A stretch of DNA of 64,000 bases from Parabacteroides chinchillae (lineage in GTDB: Bacteria; Bacteroidota; Bacteroidia; Bacteroidales; Tannerellaceae), in the NCBI RefSeq assembly GCF_900108035.1, contig NZ_FNVS01000001.1:186001-250000 (forward strand), read 5' to 3'. Of this stretch, positions 56,082-64,000 are shown in pieces. The notes under the pieces were generated by a model. That model saw only the letters and a program-made list of their open reading frames with translations. It searched no databases and was not told the DNA's origin. A program made the position numbers and the translations under genes. Each line of letters starts with the position of its first letter. The first letter of the stretch is position 1.

Positions 56082-57419
56082 TTAAAATCCAAAACGATAC
56101 AATACACTTATTTTGAGCCCAACCATAAATCCGGTAGACGAAAAACGAGTCTCCAAATAATTTTTATTATCTATTTCGTCATACCTGTATTTCTTTCCAT
56201 TAAAGACAGAACGATATCCGGTCTGCAACTCCGCTTCCATACAAAAACCGGAATAAACAGGAATTAAATAACCGATTGAAGCACCTGCTGTCCAAAAACG
56301 TCCGGTACGACCATACAATCCATCCACACTAATTTTCTCCCCCCGTATATCAAAATCACCATACTGTCCAAACAATCCAACACTAAGCCCACTAAAAGAG
56401 CCTTTTTCAATCGGCCACACTTTAGGCGATAATGTAATATCTGATACGGACCATTTATTATCATCCTTTCCCTTATACGAAAAGTCTGCATATTTACCGG
56501 CCAAAGCAATCGACCATCTATCAGCAAAATAGTATTCTAATTCCAGGTTTGGCATAAAAGAACCTATCTGAATCCCTGTATTTCCATTGCCCAATTCAAG
56601 AGAAGAAACAATTTTAAACCAAGGCAGTAAATTCGTTTTTACTGCAAATTTTAAAGGAAAGACATAATGTGCAGTCTGTAATTCTTTCTGTACAACAGAC
56701 GGGGTAGTTGATTTAACTGCCGGTTTTACCGTTTGTGTTTTGAGTACCGGAGTCCCATTTTCTGTTATCACTCTTCCGGTAACAGAAACAGATGGTTTAT
56801 TTTTAATAAGCAAACGATAGTCTTCTAGCTCCGAGTCATCAAACAATTCGTCCGTAATAACATAAATGATACGACTTTCTCCATTTGAAGAACCCCGTGA
56901 ATAGAAATCAACATAAGGAACACTTCCGTATCGTTTAATAGCATCTTTAACAGCAACAGGATATAGACTTTCACTATAGCAGATTTCCTGATTAACAAAC
57001 CACGGAAGAGGTGATCCTACTAAATATACATCTACCCTATCCCTGTATGTTCCACTCTTATCAATGTAGAAAGCCACGCATTCATGAGGAATATTCAATT
57101 TGGATTTAACATATGCACGTATACGACTTGCACGAAGTGAAGCTTCATTAATAACAGTTCCTTCGGCATAATCATAAGCGCTGACATGAGCAACAATTAA
57201 AATATGAGATTTATTATCCAATAATTTTGAACGGGCGGAAAGAAGATCTTCGTTCATACATTGCAAAGCAAACGCATTATCCCCATAATCGACTAGTAAA
57301 AAATTCTGATTTTCTGGAAAAGAAAACAAATAAGAATTAGCAGGTAAATAATTCTGTGCCAACACTTCATTTACCCCTAACAATATACAGAATAACAATA
57401 TGTTCAGAACTTTTTTCAC
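56082..57419 (-). CDS. DUF3575-like outer-membrane protein, first gene of the pilus operon
   Basis: 445 aa; signal peptide MKKVLNILLFCILLGVNEVL then AQ. The N-terminal half (about 30-170) resembles an OmpA-type or SPOR-like periplasmic region (HILIVAHVSAYDYAEGTVIN; ASLRASRIRAYVKSKLN). The C-terminal half (about 250-445) is a beta-barrel of the DUF3575 type (FAVKTNLLPWFKIVSSLELG; LELEYYFADRWSIALAGKY) ending in aromatic LYRFGF. Such proteins open fimbrillin operons in Bacteroidales. Its ATG lies 23 bases inside the edge of the invertible segment, making it the first gene controlled by the switch. Confidence 0.78.
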   Translation of the reverse strand: MKKVLNILLFCILLGVNEVLAQNYLPANSYLFSFPENQNFLLVDYGDNAFALQCMNEDLLSARSKLLDNKSHILIVAHVSAYDYAEGTVINEASLRASRIRAYVKSKLNIPHECVAFYIDKSGTYRDRVDVYLVGSPLPWFVNQEICYSESLYPVAVKDAIKRYGSVPYVDFYSRGSSNGESRIIYVITDELFDDSELEDYRLLIKNKPSVSVTGRVITENGTPVLKTQTVKPAVKSTTPSVVQKELQTAHYVFPLKFAVKTNLLPWFKIVSSLELGNGNTGIQIGSFMPNLELEYYFADRWSIALAGKYADFSYKGKDDNKWSVSDITLSPKVWPIEKGSFSGLSVGLFGQYGDFDIRGEKISVDGLYGRTGRFWTAGASIGYLIPVYSGFCMEAELQTGYRSVFNGKKYRYDEIDNKNYLETRFSSTGFMVGLKISVLYRFGF

Positions 57420-57441
57420 TACTTAAGCTTCTAAGTTTAAT

Positions 57442-57699
57442 TGTGCATCTATTATCAATAGGTGCACATAAGACACTACATATTTGTATTTCAACTATAT
57501 ACAACACATCTATAACCTTCTTTTAGATTAATTGTAAAATAATGCCATTGTTAAAATAGGCTAACTCGTCAGTATTATTGATCGTTAAATTATGTTTCAT
57601 CGGTGAATTATAAGTGTTTTGGTATTTTTATTTTCACTATTTTTGTGACGGTATTTACAAATAATAAAACAATGTGCACCTATTGATAATAGATGCACA
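57442..57699. promoter_or_regulatory. 258-bp invertible promoter segment (inverton)
   Basis: The segment is bounded by perfect 27-bp inverted repeats at 57442-57468 and 57673-57699. Each repeat is itself a near-palindrome (TGTGCATCTATT / AATAGGTGCACA), as expected for a tyrosine-recombinase crossover site. It lies between the pilus operon (first ATG at 57419) and a recombinase gene (57795-58721). Inside is one good promoter, TTTG (57618-57621) and TATTTTTG (57638-57645), pointing right, away from the pilus genes. After inversion it would read into the operon with a leader of about 70 bases. Confidence 0.88.
57618..57645 (+). promoter_or_regulatory. promoter inside the inverton, currently facing away from the pilus genes
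   Basis: TTTG and TATTTTTG are 16 bp apart, a slightly short version of the Bacteroidota spacing of about 19. I found no TAnnTTTG on the other strand of the segment, so no competing promoter faces the pilus operon in this orientation. Confidence 0.6.
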
Positions 57700-57794
57700 T
57701 TGTTTTATTTTGAGACACAACATGAATTTCAAGAGCAATTTAAAATCTGGAGTGTTTTGTTTTTTTAATCATTCTATTTGAATAAAACCTGGAT

Positions 57795-58721
57795 TTATAG
57801 TTCAATTACCTTTTTATTTATACGTCGTATCAAAGAAGAATTAAAAGAATCTAAGTAAATTTGCGTTGTTCGTTCACTGGCATGCCCCAAACACGTACTA
57901 ATAATCGCTGTCGGCATTAAATTATTACGGGCGACTGTTGCCCACGTATGGCGGGCTACGTACGAACTGAGTCCCTGTATATCTAACTTTTCCCCTATAC
58001 GTGCCAGATTCCGGTTATACGCAGTGAGGCCACTACGATAACGTTGATAATTTTCTTCAAGTGATGCATCATCCAACAAGATTGGCCAAACATAATCACT
58101 ATCTTCCCGGCGATATCTGTCAATTAAATGCAACATTGGAGATTCCAGAAATATAACGACCTCTCTCTTCGTTTTGACGCGTTGATAACGGATCATATTC
58201 TCATGTATATTTGAATGGCGTAAATAAGCCATATCGGCGTATCCCATACCACATGAATAAAAACTAAACATAAACATATCTCTTGTTAAGGCAACTGGAG
58301 TTCCAAATACTAAATTCAAATCCAATATTTTCCGTAATTTATTCTTGCTAAGAGAGCGTTTAACTGTTGGTTGTGGAGTAAATGAAAAACCTTCAAAAGG
58401 ATTTTTACGCGAAGATATACATCCCAAAGACTGTGCCCGATTATAAATAGCTCTTATGTTCCGTAAATAAAAATGTACTGTATTACGACTTATCCCTCTA
58501 TTTTCAAGCCACTCTACATAATCTCTAATAAATTCATGATTCAATATATGAAAAGGAATCCATGTATTCCCCACAAAAAGGATTAAAGACTTCAAACTAC
58601 TTTGATAAACCCGTACTAAACCTAAATGACCAGTTTTCTTTTTTTCCTCTATTAACTGGTCGGCAAACCATACAAAACCTTTACGGCTAACATTTGCTCC
58701 TATTGTAAATTTATTCTCCAT
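57795..58721 (-). CDS. tyrosine site-specific recombinase, probable inverton invertase
   Basis: 308-aa tyrosine recombinase with an N-terminal SAM-like DNA-binding domain (HLGLVRVYQSSLKSLILFVG; VEWLENRGISRNTVHFYLRN) and a C-terminal catalytic domain. Visible catalytic residues are Arg in YVARHTWATVARN, His in LGHASERTTQ and the nucleophile Tyr in IYLDSF. The position of the first catalytic Arg, which in many Bacteroidales enzymes lies in a motif of the RGMSFVDMAYL type, reads CGMGYADMAYL here. It lies 95 bases from the inverton and probably flips it, as local Tsr enzymes do for Bacteroides surface loci. The alternative is a mobile-element integrase, but no att sites or transfer genes are seen. 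Confidence 0.85.
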   Translation of the reverse strand: MENKFTIGANVSRKGFVWFADQLIEEKKKTGHLGLVRVYQSSLKSLILFVGNTWIPFHILNHEFIRDYVEWLENRGISRNTVHFYLRNIRAIYNRAQSLGCISSRKNPFEGFSFTPQPTVKRSLSKNKLRKILDLNLVFGTPVALTRDMFMFSFYSCGMGYADMAYLRHSNIHENMIRYQRVKTKREVVIFLESPMLHLIDRYRREDSDYVWPILLDDASLEENYQRYRSGLTAYNRNLARIGEKLDIQGLSSYVARHTWATVARNNLMPTAIISTCLGHASERTTQIYLDSFNSSLIRRINKKVIEL

Positions 58722-58858
58722 AACTAATTAATATAAAAAACCATGTGAAAAATAAACAGAGGAAAACACAAAAATGATATATTCAAATATTAGCTTATAT
58801 TAGTCATTTTAGCTAAAAACAAAAAACAGAAACTAAGGTTACAATTAACAATAACATA

Positions 58859-58885
58859 ATAAGCCCATTATTATATAATGGACTA
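58859..58885 (-). terminator. possible terminator of the rclA-gnd-zwf-pgl operon
   Basis: On the minus strand CCATTAT and ATAATGG form a short stem, extended by AGT/GCT-type pairs and followed by TTATTATGTTATTG. It lies about 55 bases after the pgl stop. It is moderate in strength. Confidence 0.5.
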
Positions 58886-58940
58886 TCTGGTTAAAACATG
58901 ATTACAAAGAAGCCAGAATAAGATTCCACACATCAGCATC

Positions 58941-59639
58941 CTATTCTGTAGTATATACCGTTGCATCTACTGCATGTGATAAAATATATGCAGCAGGTGT
59001 ATCGTTTGATGGAGAAAAACGATCTGCCAAATGCTCTATTACAGCCTTCTTATCTTCTCCGAAAACGGGTATCAACAAAGGTGAATTATTAAGAATAAGG
59101 GTACCTGTCATAGTAATACGAAACTGATGACTGGCTGGATGCTGAGAAACTGTATAACTACGGCTATCTGACAATAGTTCCATTGTATTAGGAAAAATAG
59201 AAGCTGTATGTGCATCATTTCCTATGCCTAATATAATACAATCAAAAGTAGGCATCAAGTTAAATAACGGCAGATATTCTTTTACTTCCCACGAATAACG
59301 CATAGCTTCTGCCCCTGGTTCTTTCTCTCCTTTAATACGATGAATATGTTCTTCCGGAATGTGCAGAGGTTTAAACAACAAACGATTTGCCTGTCCATAA
59401 TTACTATCAGAATCTGAAGCGGGAACACACCGTTCGTCTACCCAGAAAAAGCGAAGTGCATTCCAATCAATTTTATCTCTATATTCTTCTACCCAAAGGG
59501 AAAACATTTGTTTTGCAGTTTCCCCTCCCGACAACGCCAGATTAAACGGCTCTAAACCTTTTTCCTGCATTAGCTGAGTCAAATGCTCAGTCATAATACG
59601 AAGCGCTGTTTTTGAATCTTTACAATATTCTATTTTCAT
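58941..59639 (-). CDS. pgl: 6-phosphogluconolactonase
   Basis: SOL/DevB-type 6-phosphogluconolactonase of 232 aa, the second step of the oxidative pentose-phosphate pathway. Motifs are NLALSGGETAKQMFSLW, RFFWVDERCVPASDSDSNYG, CIILGIGNDAHTASIFPNT and the ITMTGTLILNNS stretch. It is related to glucosamine-6-phosphate deaminase (NagB), but size, motifs and the zwf-gnd context indicate Pgl. It is the last gene of the operon, nine bases after zwf. Confidence 0.94.
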   Translation of the reverse strand: MKIEYCKDSKTALRIMTEHLTQLMQEKGLEPFNLALSGGETAKQMFSLWVEEYRDKIDWNALRFFWVDERCVPASDSDSNYGQANRLLFKPLHIPEEHIHRIKGEKEPGAEAMRYSWEVKEYLPLFNLMPTFDCIILGIGNDAHTASIFPNTMELLSDSRSYTVSQHPASHQFRITMTGTLILNNSPLLIPVFGEDKKAVIEHLADRFSPSNDTPAAYILSHAVDATVYTTE

Positions 59640-59648
59640 ATATTCTCT

Positions 59649-61115
59649 TTATTTACTTTTACAGGAACAAGGCTTTTCCACCATTCCCAACATTATTTTC
59701 TGGAACGGGCCATTTTCTCCCGGCTGATAATAAAATAAGTTCTTCTCACCTTCCTCTTTCCAGTGATGAAGAATTGGATCTATAAATTTCCAACTGGTTT
59801 CCAAAGCATCACTACGTGCATATAATGTGCTATCGCCTAACATTGCATCCAACAAAAGACGTTCATATGCATCCGGAAGATAAGTCTTAGAAAGTGAATC
59901 ATAACGAAAATCCATACCAACCTGTTTCACTTCAAAACCTGCGCCGGGCATCTTTAATCCGAATTTCAAAGAAATACTTTCATCCGGTTGAATCCGAATT
60001 GTAAGCTTATTGCACGAACCTCCCGAACATTGTCCCACAAACAATTTATGCGGAGTTGATTTAAAATGAATGACGATTTCCGATTTTTTCTCCGGCATCT
60101 CTTTCCCTGTTACAAAATAGAACGGAACTCCACTCCAACGCCAATTGTCAATAAAAAATTTCATAGCCACATAAGTTTCTGTAGTAGAATCCGGCGCAAC
60201 ATTTTTTTCTTCCCGATAGCCTTTATATTGAGCCCGGACAATTTGTGTATCAATTTCTTTTGGCTTAAACGGACGAAGAGAACGAAATACTTTTACTATT
60301 TCATCCCGAATAGGTTCCGGTTCAAAAATGGCAGGAGATTCCATCGCAACAAACGACATAAGTTGCATCAGGTGGTTCTGAATCATATCACGCATCGCAC
60401 CCGCTGAATCATAATATTTACCACGATTTTCAACTCCCAACGTTTCTGTTGCACTAATTTCTATAGATTCTATATAATTACGATTCCAGAGTGGTTCAAA
60501 TATACCGTTCGAAAAACGAAGTACTAATATATTTTGTACCGTTTCTTTCCCTAAATAATGATCTATACGATAAATTTCTTCTTCATGGAAAATATGACGA
60601 AGATGTTCGCTCAATGCTCTCGCTGATTCAAAGCTAGTACCAAAAGGTTTTTCAACAATGATGCGTCTCCAACCATCCGTTGATTGGGAAGCATTCAATC
60701 CACTTTCCAATAAACATCGCGGAATCACTTCATACATCATCGGGGGAGTTGCCAGATAATATATAATTTTATCCGGCAATTGGTACTTACTCTGCAATAA
60801 CTCAATTCGCTCACGCAATTTATAATACTCATCCGTATTATTAGAGTCGAACGATAAATAATAAACAAAATCAAGGAACTGGTCAAGTTGCTCTTCACTA
60901 TATTCTTTACCTTTCTGTTCATCAATAATATGCTGGCGCTCAAATGTACGATATTCCTCATCCGAATAGTTAGTCCTGGATGCTCCTAAAATGCAAAAAC
61001 GGTTCGGAAGCAAACCCCGAACATGCAATTCGAAAAGGGACGGAAGCAACTTACGGCCAGTCAAATCACCCGATGCTCCGAATATAACTAATAATTGATC
61101 ATCTGCCTTTTTCAT
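59649..61115 (-). CDS. zwf: glucose-6-phosphate 1-dehydrogenase
   Basis: G6PDH of 488 aa, producing NADPH. The cofactor fingerprint is IFGASGDLTGRKLLPSL; the substrate/catalytic motif is RIDHYLGKETVQN; EKPFGTSFESA is conserved. The frame is open to 61241, but I chose the ATG at 61115 (MKKADDQLL) because it precedes the nucleotide-binding motif directly and follows gnd by ten bases. The C-terminus MVEKPCSCKSK has an unusual Cys-Lys tail. Confidence 0.96.
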   Translation of the reverse strand: MKKADDQLLVIFGASGDLTGRKLLPSLFELHVRGLLPNRFCILGASRTNYSDEEYRTFERQHIIDEQKGKEYSEEQLDQFLDFVYYLSFDSNNTDEYYKLRERIELLQSKYQLPDKIIYYLATPPMMYEVIPRCLLESGLNASQSTDGWRRIIVEKPFGTSFESARALSEHLRHIFHEEEIYRIDHYLGKETVQNILVLRFSNGIFEPLWNRNYIESIEISATETLGVENRGKYYDSAGAMRDMIQNHLMQLMSFVAMESPAIFEPEPIRDEIVKVFRSLRPFKPKEIDTQIVRAQYKGYREEKNVAPDSTTETYVAMKFFIDNWRWSGVPFYFVTGKEMPEKKSEIVIHFKSTPHKLFVGQCSGGSCNKLTIRIQPDESISLKFGLKMPGAGFEVKQVGMDFRYDSLSKTYLPDAYERLLLDAMLGDSTLYARSDALETSWKFIDPILHHWKEEGEKNLFYYQPGENGPFQKIMLGMVEKPCSCKSK

Positions 61116-61125
61116 ACTATTCTTT

Positions 61126-62589
61126 TTAAACGTTATAACTACCGGAAACTGTCTGTCCTCCCTCACCAGTCCAGTTTGTGTGAAAAAATTTCCCTCTTTC
61201 CCAATCCACCCGTTCATACATATGAGCTCCAAAGTAATCACGTTGCGCTTGGATAAGATTTGCAGCAGAATGAAGCGTTTTCAGTCCGTCAAAATAACTT
61301 AGTGCAGCACTCATAGCAGGCAAAGCGATGCCATTCATCACACCTTCAGATACAGATTTACGCCAAGCAGGAAGCGAAGTTTGTATTTTACTACGGAAAA
61401 AATCATCAAACAACAGATTCTCCAACTCCGGTTGTTTACGATATGCTTCCGTTATCTTCTGCAAAAATACAGAACGAATAATACACCCTTTACGCCATAT
61501 CATTGCTATAGTACCATAATCCAGTTTCCACCCGTAGTGCTCGGAAGTACGGCGAAGGAGAGAAAATCCTTGTGCATACGAAACCAATTTAGATGCATAA
61601 AGAGCCATACGAAACTCTTCTGTCGAAAGAGTTGTTTCTTCTTGAATACCTACATATGGATATAGCCCCGATGCTTTTTTACGTTCATCCTGCAATGCAG
61701 AAAGCATACGTGCATAAACAGCCGCTGTAATCAAAGTTAACGGATCATTTTCGTCCATAGCAGCAATGGCACTCCATTTACCGGTTCCCTTCTGGCCTGC
61801 CACATCAAGAATTTTATCCAACAAATAAGTACCACCTTCTTTATAACGAAGTATATCTGCCGTAATATTAATCAGATAACTATCCAATTCACCTTTATTC
61901 CATTCATCAAAGACACGTGCTAATGTTTCATTATCCAATCCTGCAAGATTTTTTAAAAGCGAGTAAGCCTCTGATATAAGTTGCATATCTCCATATTCGA
62001 TACCATTATGTACAGTCTTAACAAAATGCCCTGAACCACCCGGACCAATCCATTGGCAGCACGGAGTCCCATCATCCAATTTTGCTGCTATAGCCTGCAG
62101 GATATCTTTTACCAACGGCCAGGCTGCAGGCGAACCACCCGGCATAATAGAAGGTCCATACAATGCCCCGATTTCGCCACCCGATATACCGGTACCAATA
62201 AAATACATTCCTAAACTTTCAACCTCCTTTACACGGCGTTCTGTATCAAGAAAATCCGAATTGCCTCCGTCAATGATAACATCGCCGGGAGATAAATACG
62301 GAACAAGTTGTACTATCAGTTCATCAACCGGAGAACCGGCTTTAACCATCATCATTATTTTGCGGGGTCTGCTAACTGACTCAACCAAATCTTTTATAGA
62401 AAAGGCTCCTATAAAGTTTTTCCCTTTCCCCCGTCCTTCAAGGAAACGGCCAACAACTCCTTCCTCACCAGGAGCTGTCCGGTTATATACAGAGACTTTA
62501 AAACCTTTACTTTCCATATTCAGGGCCAAGTTTTCACCCATCACGGCTAAACCAATCAGTCCAATATCAGATTTTTCAAAATTATCCAT
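61126..62589 (-). CDS. gnd: 6-phosphogluconate dehydrogenase, decarboxylating
   Basis: Gnd of 487 aa oxidises 6-phosphogluconate to ribulose-5-phosphate with NADPH. Motifs are IGLIGLAVMGENLALNMESK (cofactor), IDGGNSDFLDTERR, GTGISGGEIGALYGPSIMPG, and the catalytic HFVKTVHNGIEYGDMQLISE. The C-terminal TDWTGEG-type region reads HTNWTGEGGQTVSGSYNV. It lies 12 bases after rclA and ten before zwf, in a tight four-gene operon. Confidence 0.96.
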   Translation of the reverse strand: MDNFEKSDIGLIGLAVMGENLALNMESKGFKVSVYNRTAPGEEGVVGRFLEGRGKGKNFIGAFSIKDLVESVSRPRKIMMMVKAGSPVDELIVQLVPYLSPGDVIIDGGNSDFLDTERRVKEVESLGMYFIGTGISGGEIGALYGPSIMPGGSPAAWPLVKDILQAIAAKLDDGTPCCQWIGPGGSGHFVKTVHNGIEYGDMQLISEAYSLLKNLAGLDNETLARVFDEWNKGELDSYLINITADILRYKEGGTYLLDKILDVAGQKGTGKWSAIAAMDENDPLTLITAAVYARMLSALQDERKKASGLYPYVGIQEETTLSTEEFRMALYASKLVSYAQGFSLLRRTSEHYGWKLDYGTIAMIWRKGCIIRSVFLQKITEAYRKQPELENLLFDDFFRSKIQTSLPAWRKSVSEGVMNGIALPAMSAALSYFDGLKTLHSAANLIQAQRDYFGAHMYERVDWERGKFFHTNWTGEGGQTVSGSYNV

Positions 62590-62601
62590 ATCATTGTTAT
62601 T

Positions 62602-63981
62602 TTAATTTATCATAGAAAACAAATCATTCAATGCTTCACTCATTGAAGGATGAGTAAAAATATTATCTCTAAGAAATGTATAGTTTTCACCTGTCCGCAC
62701 AGCTAAAGACACTATATTTATAACTTCACTAGAATCGGCACAGAAAAGGGTACACCCCAGAATACATCCTGTATCTTTATCCACAACCGCTTTCAATAAG
62801 CCTTCCGGCTGGCCGAGAGTCCGACTTCTGGGATTAGCAGCCGAAAGCATTCTGGCTACTTTTATATTCTTACCCATTTTCAAGGCTTCTTCTTCACTTA
62901 CTCCGACACGGGACAAAGGAGGGTCTATAAAAACAGAATATGCAATTGCTTGCCTATCGTCCAAGTTACGATGCCCGTTACCAAACAATTCTTCCTTGAT
63001 AATCCGGTAATCGTCCAAAGATAAATAGGTAAATTGAAGTCCTCCATGTACATCTCCAACCGCCCAGATATTCTCTACATTTGTACGTAAATGCTTGTCT
63101 ACAACTATAGCACCTCTACTATCTGTTTTAATACCAGCTGCCTCTAAGTCCAAACTTTTTGTGTTAGGACGACGACCTGTTGCCAATAAAATAGCATCCG
63201 CATTTACTTTTGTTGTTTCGCCTGTTATCGCATCCCTGTAAATAACAGATGCTTTTTTAGAATCATGCTCTATAGTCTGAACAATTGCATTCAGATGGAT
63301 ATTTATTCCCTTTTTTTCCAATACTTCTTTGACTGCCGCAGCAATGTCTCTATCTTCCCGGGGAATAAAATGTTCACCTGCCTCTAAAACAGTAACTTTT
63401 GAACCAAATCCTGTAAACATTGAAGCAAACTCCAACCCTACATACCCTCCACCTATAATAGCCAAACGCTTGGGCAATTTATTCAGTTCCATAATTGATG
63501 TACTTGTATAAACATAAGGATTTCCCTTTATACCGTTTATATTAGGAATAATTGTCGAAGCCCCTGTATTAATAAAAATTCTCTCTCCTTCAATTTGTAT
63601 GGTTTCTTTAGAAGACTTCACTAAAATTTCATAAGGAGAACGGAATGAAGCCTCACCTGTGTAAACAATTACATTATCTTTTGTATTTAATTTTTCGTAA
63701 TTTACTTTACGGAGAAAAGAAGTTAAATCATTTTTAGCTTTGACCGCTTTTTTATATTCTTCTGCATATTGATCAAAACTAGCAGGTCTCCGATACTCCG
63801 AAACTTTAGACAAGTGTACCAGTGTTTTCGTCGGAATACAACCAATATTAATACAAGTCCCGCCATACATTTTTGATGAACGTTCAATAATTGCAACACT
63901 CCATCCGCGAGACGCAAACTCTGCAGCTAATGTTTTTCCTGCTTTACCAAAACCTATAATTATTGCATTATATCTTTTCAT
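62602..63981 (-). CDS. rclA: RclA-like flavoprotein disulfide reductase
   Basis: 459-aa class I pyridine nucleotide-disulfide oxidoreductase. Features are the FAD motif IIGFGKAGKTLAAEFASRG, redox Cys pair in GGTCINIGCIPTKTL, NAD(P) motif IIGGGYVGLEFASMF, FAD contact AVGDVHGGLQFTYLS and the His-Glu dyad HPSMSEALNDLF. From memory, E. coli RclA shares the GFGKAGKTLA start, the LQFTY(I/L)SLDDYRI stretch and the THPSMSE(A/S)LNDLFS ending, which separates this protein from lipoamide dehydrogenase or mercuric reductase. RclA protects against hypochlorous acid and reduces Cu(II). A ribosome-binding-like AGGAGAAAGGA precedes the start. It is first in the operon with gnd-zwf-pgl, so NADPH production may be co-induced. 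Confidence 0.87.
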   Translation of the reverse strand: MKRYNAIIIGFGKAGKTLAAEFASRGWSVAIIERSSKMYGGTCINIGCIPTKTLVHLSKVSEYRRPASFDQYAEEYKKAVKAKNDLTSFLRKVNYEKLNTKDNVIVYTGEASFRSPYEILVKSSKETIQIEGERIFINTGASTIIPNINGIKGNPYVYTSTSIMELNKLPKRLAIIGGGYVGLEFASMFTGFGSKVTVLEAGEHFIPREDRDIAAAVKEVLEKKGINIHLNAIVQTIEHDSKKASVIYRDAITGETTKVNADAILLATGRRPNTKSLDLEAAGIKTDSRGAIVVDKHLRTNVENIWAVGDVHGGLQFTYLSLDDYRIIKEELFGNGHRNLDDRQAIAYSVFIDPPLSRVGVSEEEALKMGKNIKVARMLSAANPRSRTLGQPEGLLKAVVDKDTGCILGCTLFCADSSEVINIVSLAVRTGENYTFLRDNIFTHPSMSEALNDLFSMIN

Positions 63982-64000
63982 TGCCGTCCTTTCTCCTATT

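Noticed and set aside
57795-58721. Integrase as part of a prophage or conjugative element covering the pilus locus
   Set aside because: There are no phage structural, transfer or relaxase genes, and no att repeats were seen at the edges. The 27-bp inverted repeats next to it fit a local invertase.

Overview
The window is chromosomal DNA from a gut-type member of the Bacteroidales, most likely Parabacteroides or a close Bacteroides relative. The evidence is Bacteroidota promoters (-33 TTTG / -7 TAnnTTTG, about 19 bp apart), few Shine-Dalgarno sites, type III glutamine synthetase, the DapL route to lysine, many fimbrillin lipoproteins, and a core gene order typical of the order. The genus is an inference.

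Left part (1-38 kb), mostly housekeeping. It starts with the end of metF, then lemA-htpX and a GDSL esterase. A complete tryptophan operon (trpBEGDCFA) follows, preceded by a textbook promoter, a 20-residue leader peptide with three consecutive Trp codons and an intrinsic terminator, which together form a transcription attenuator. Next come an Fe-ADH, a Crp-like regulator and a nitrogen-assimilation block: purF-carA-carB on the minus strand, divergent from gltB-gltD-asnB, then a secreted protein, dapF, dapL and glnN. A tetR-fabH-fabG-rluA operon follows, then two identical initiator tRNA genes flanking cbpA-cbpM.

Accessory part (38-58.7 kb), the most interesting region. Reading leftward on the minus strand it holds a tyrosine recombinase gene, a 258-bp segment bounded by perfect 27-bp inverted repeats (an invertible promoter), and a long type V pilus (fimbrillin) operon: a DUF3575-like outer-membrane protein, a DUF5119-like lipoprotein, seven fimbrillin-like lipoproteins and a 1120-aa stalked adhesin. 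The adhesin ends in a C-type-lectin-like domain carrying a 134-bp variable region (VR) of a diversity-generating retroelement (DGR). Downstream lie a GC-rich hairpin, an HU/DUF4469-like protein, an array of four full-length 134-bp template repeats (TR) plus a degenerate fifth, then reverse transcriptase, Avd, an HU-family protein and an OmpA-like lipoprotein. VR and TR differ almost only at template adenines, the hallmark of DGR mutagenesis. The locus therefore appears to combine on/off switching of a pilus by promoter inversion with targeted hypermutation of its presumed tip adhesin. In the orientation present here the only good promoter in the invertible segment points away from the pilus genes, which suggests the OFF state.

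Right part (58.9-64 kb). A tight minus-strand operon, rclA-gnd-zwf-pgl, places an RclA-like flavoprotein ahead of the oxidative pentose-phosphate enzymes that make NADPH.
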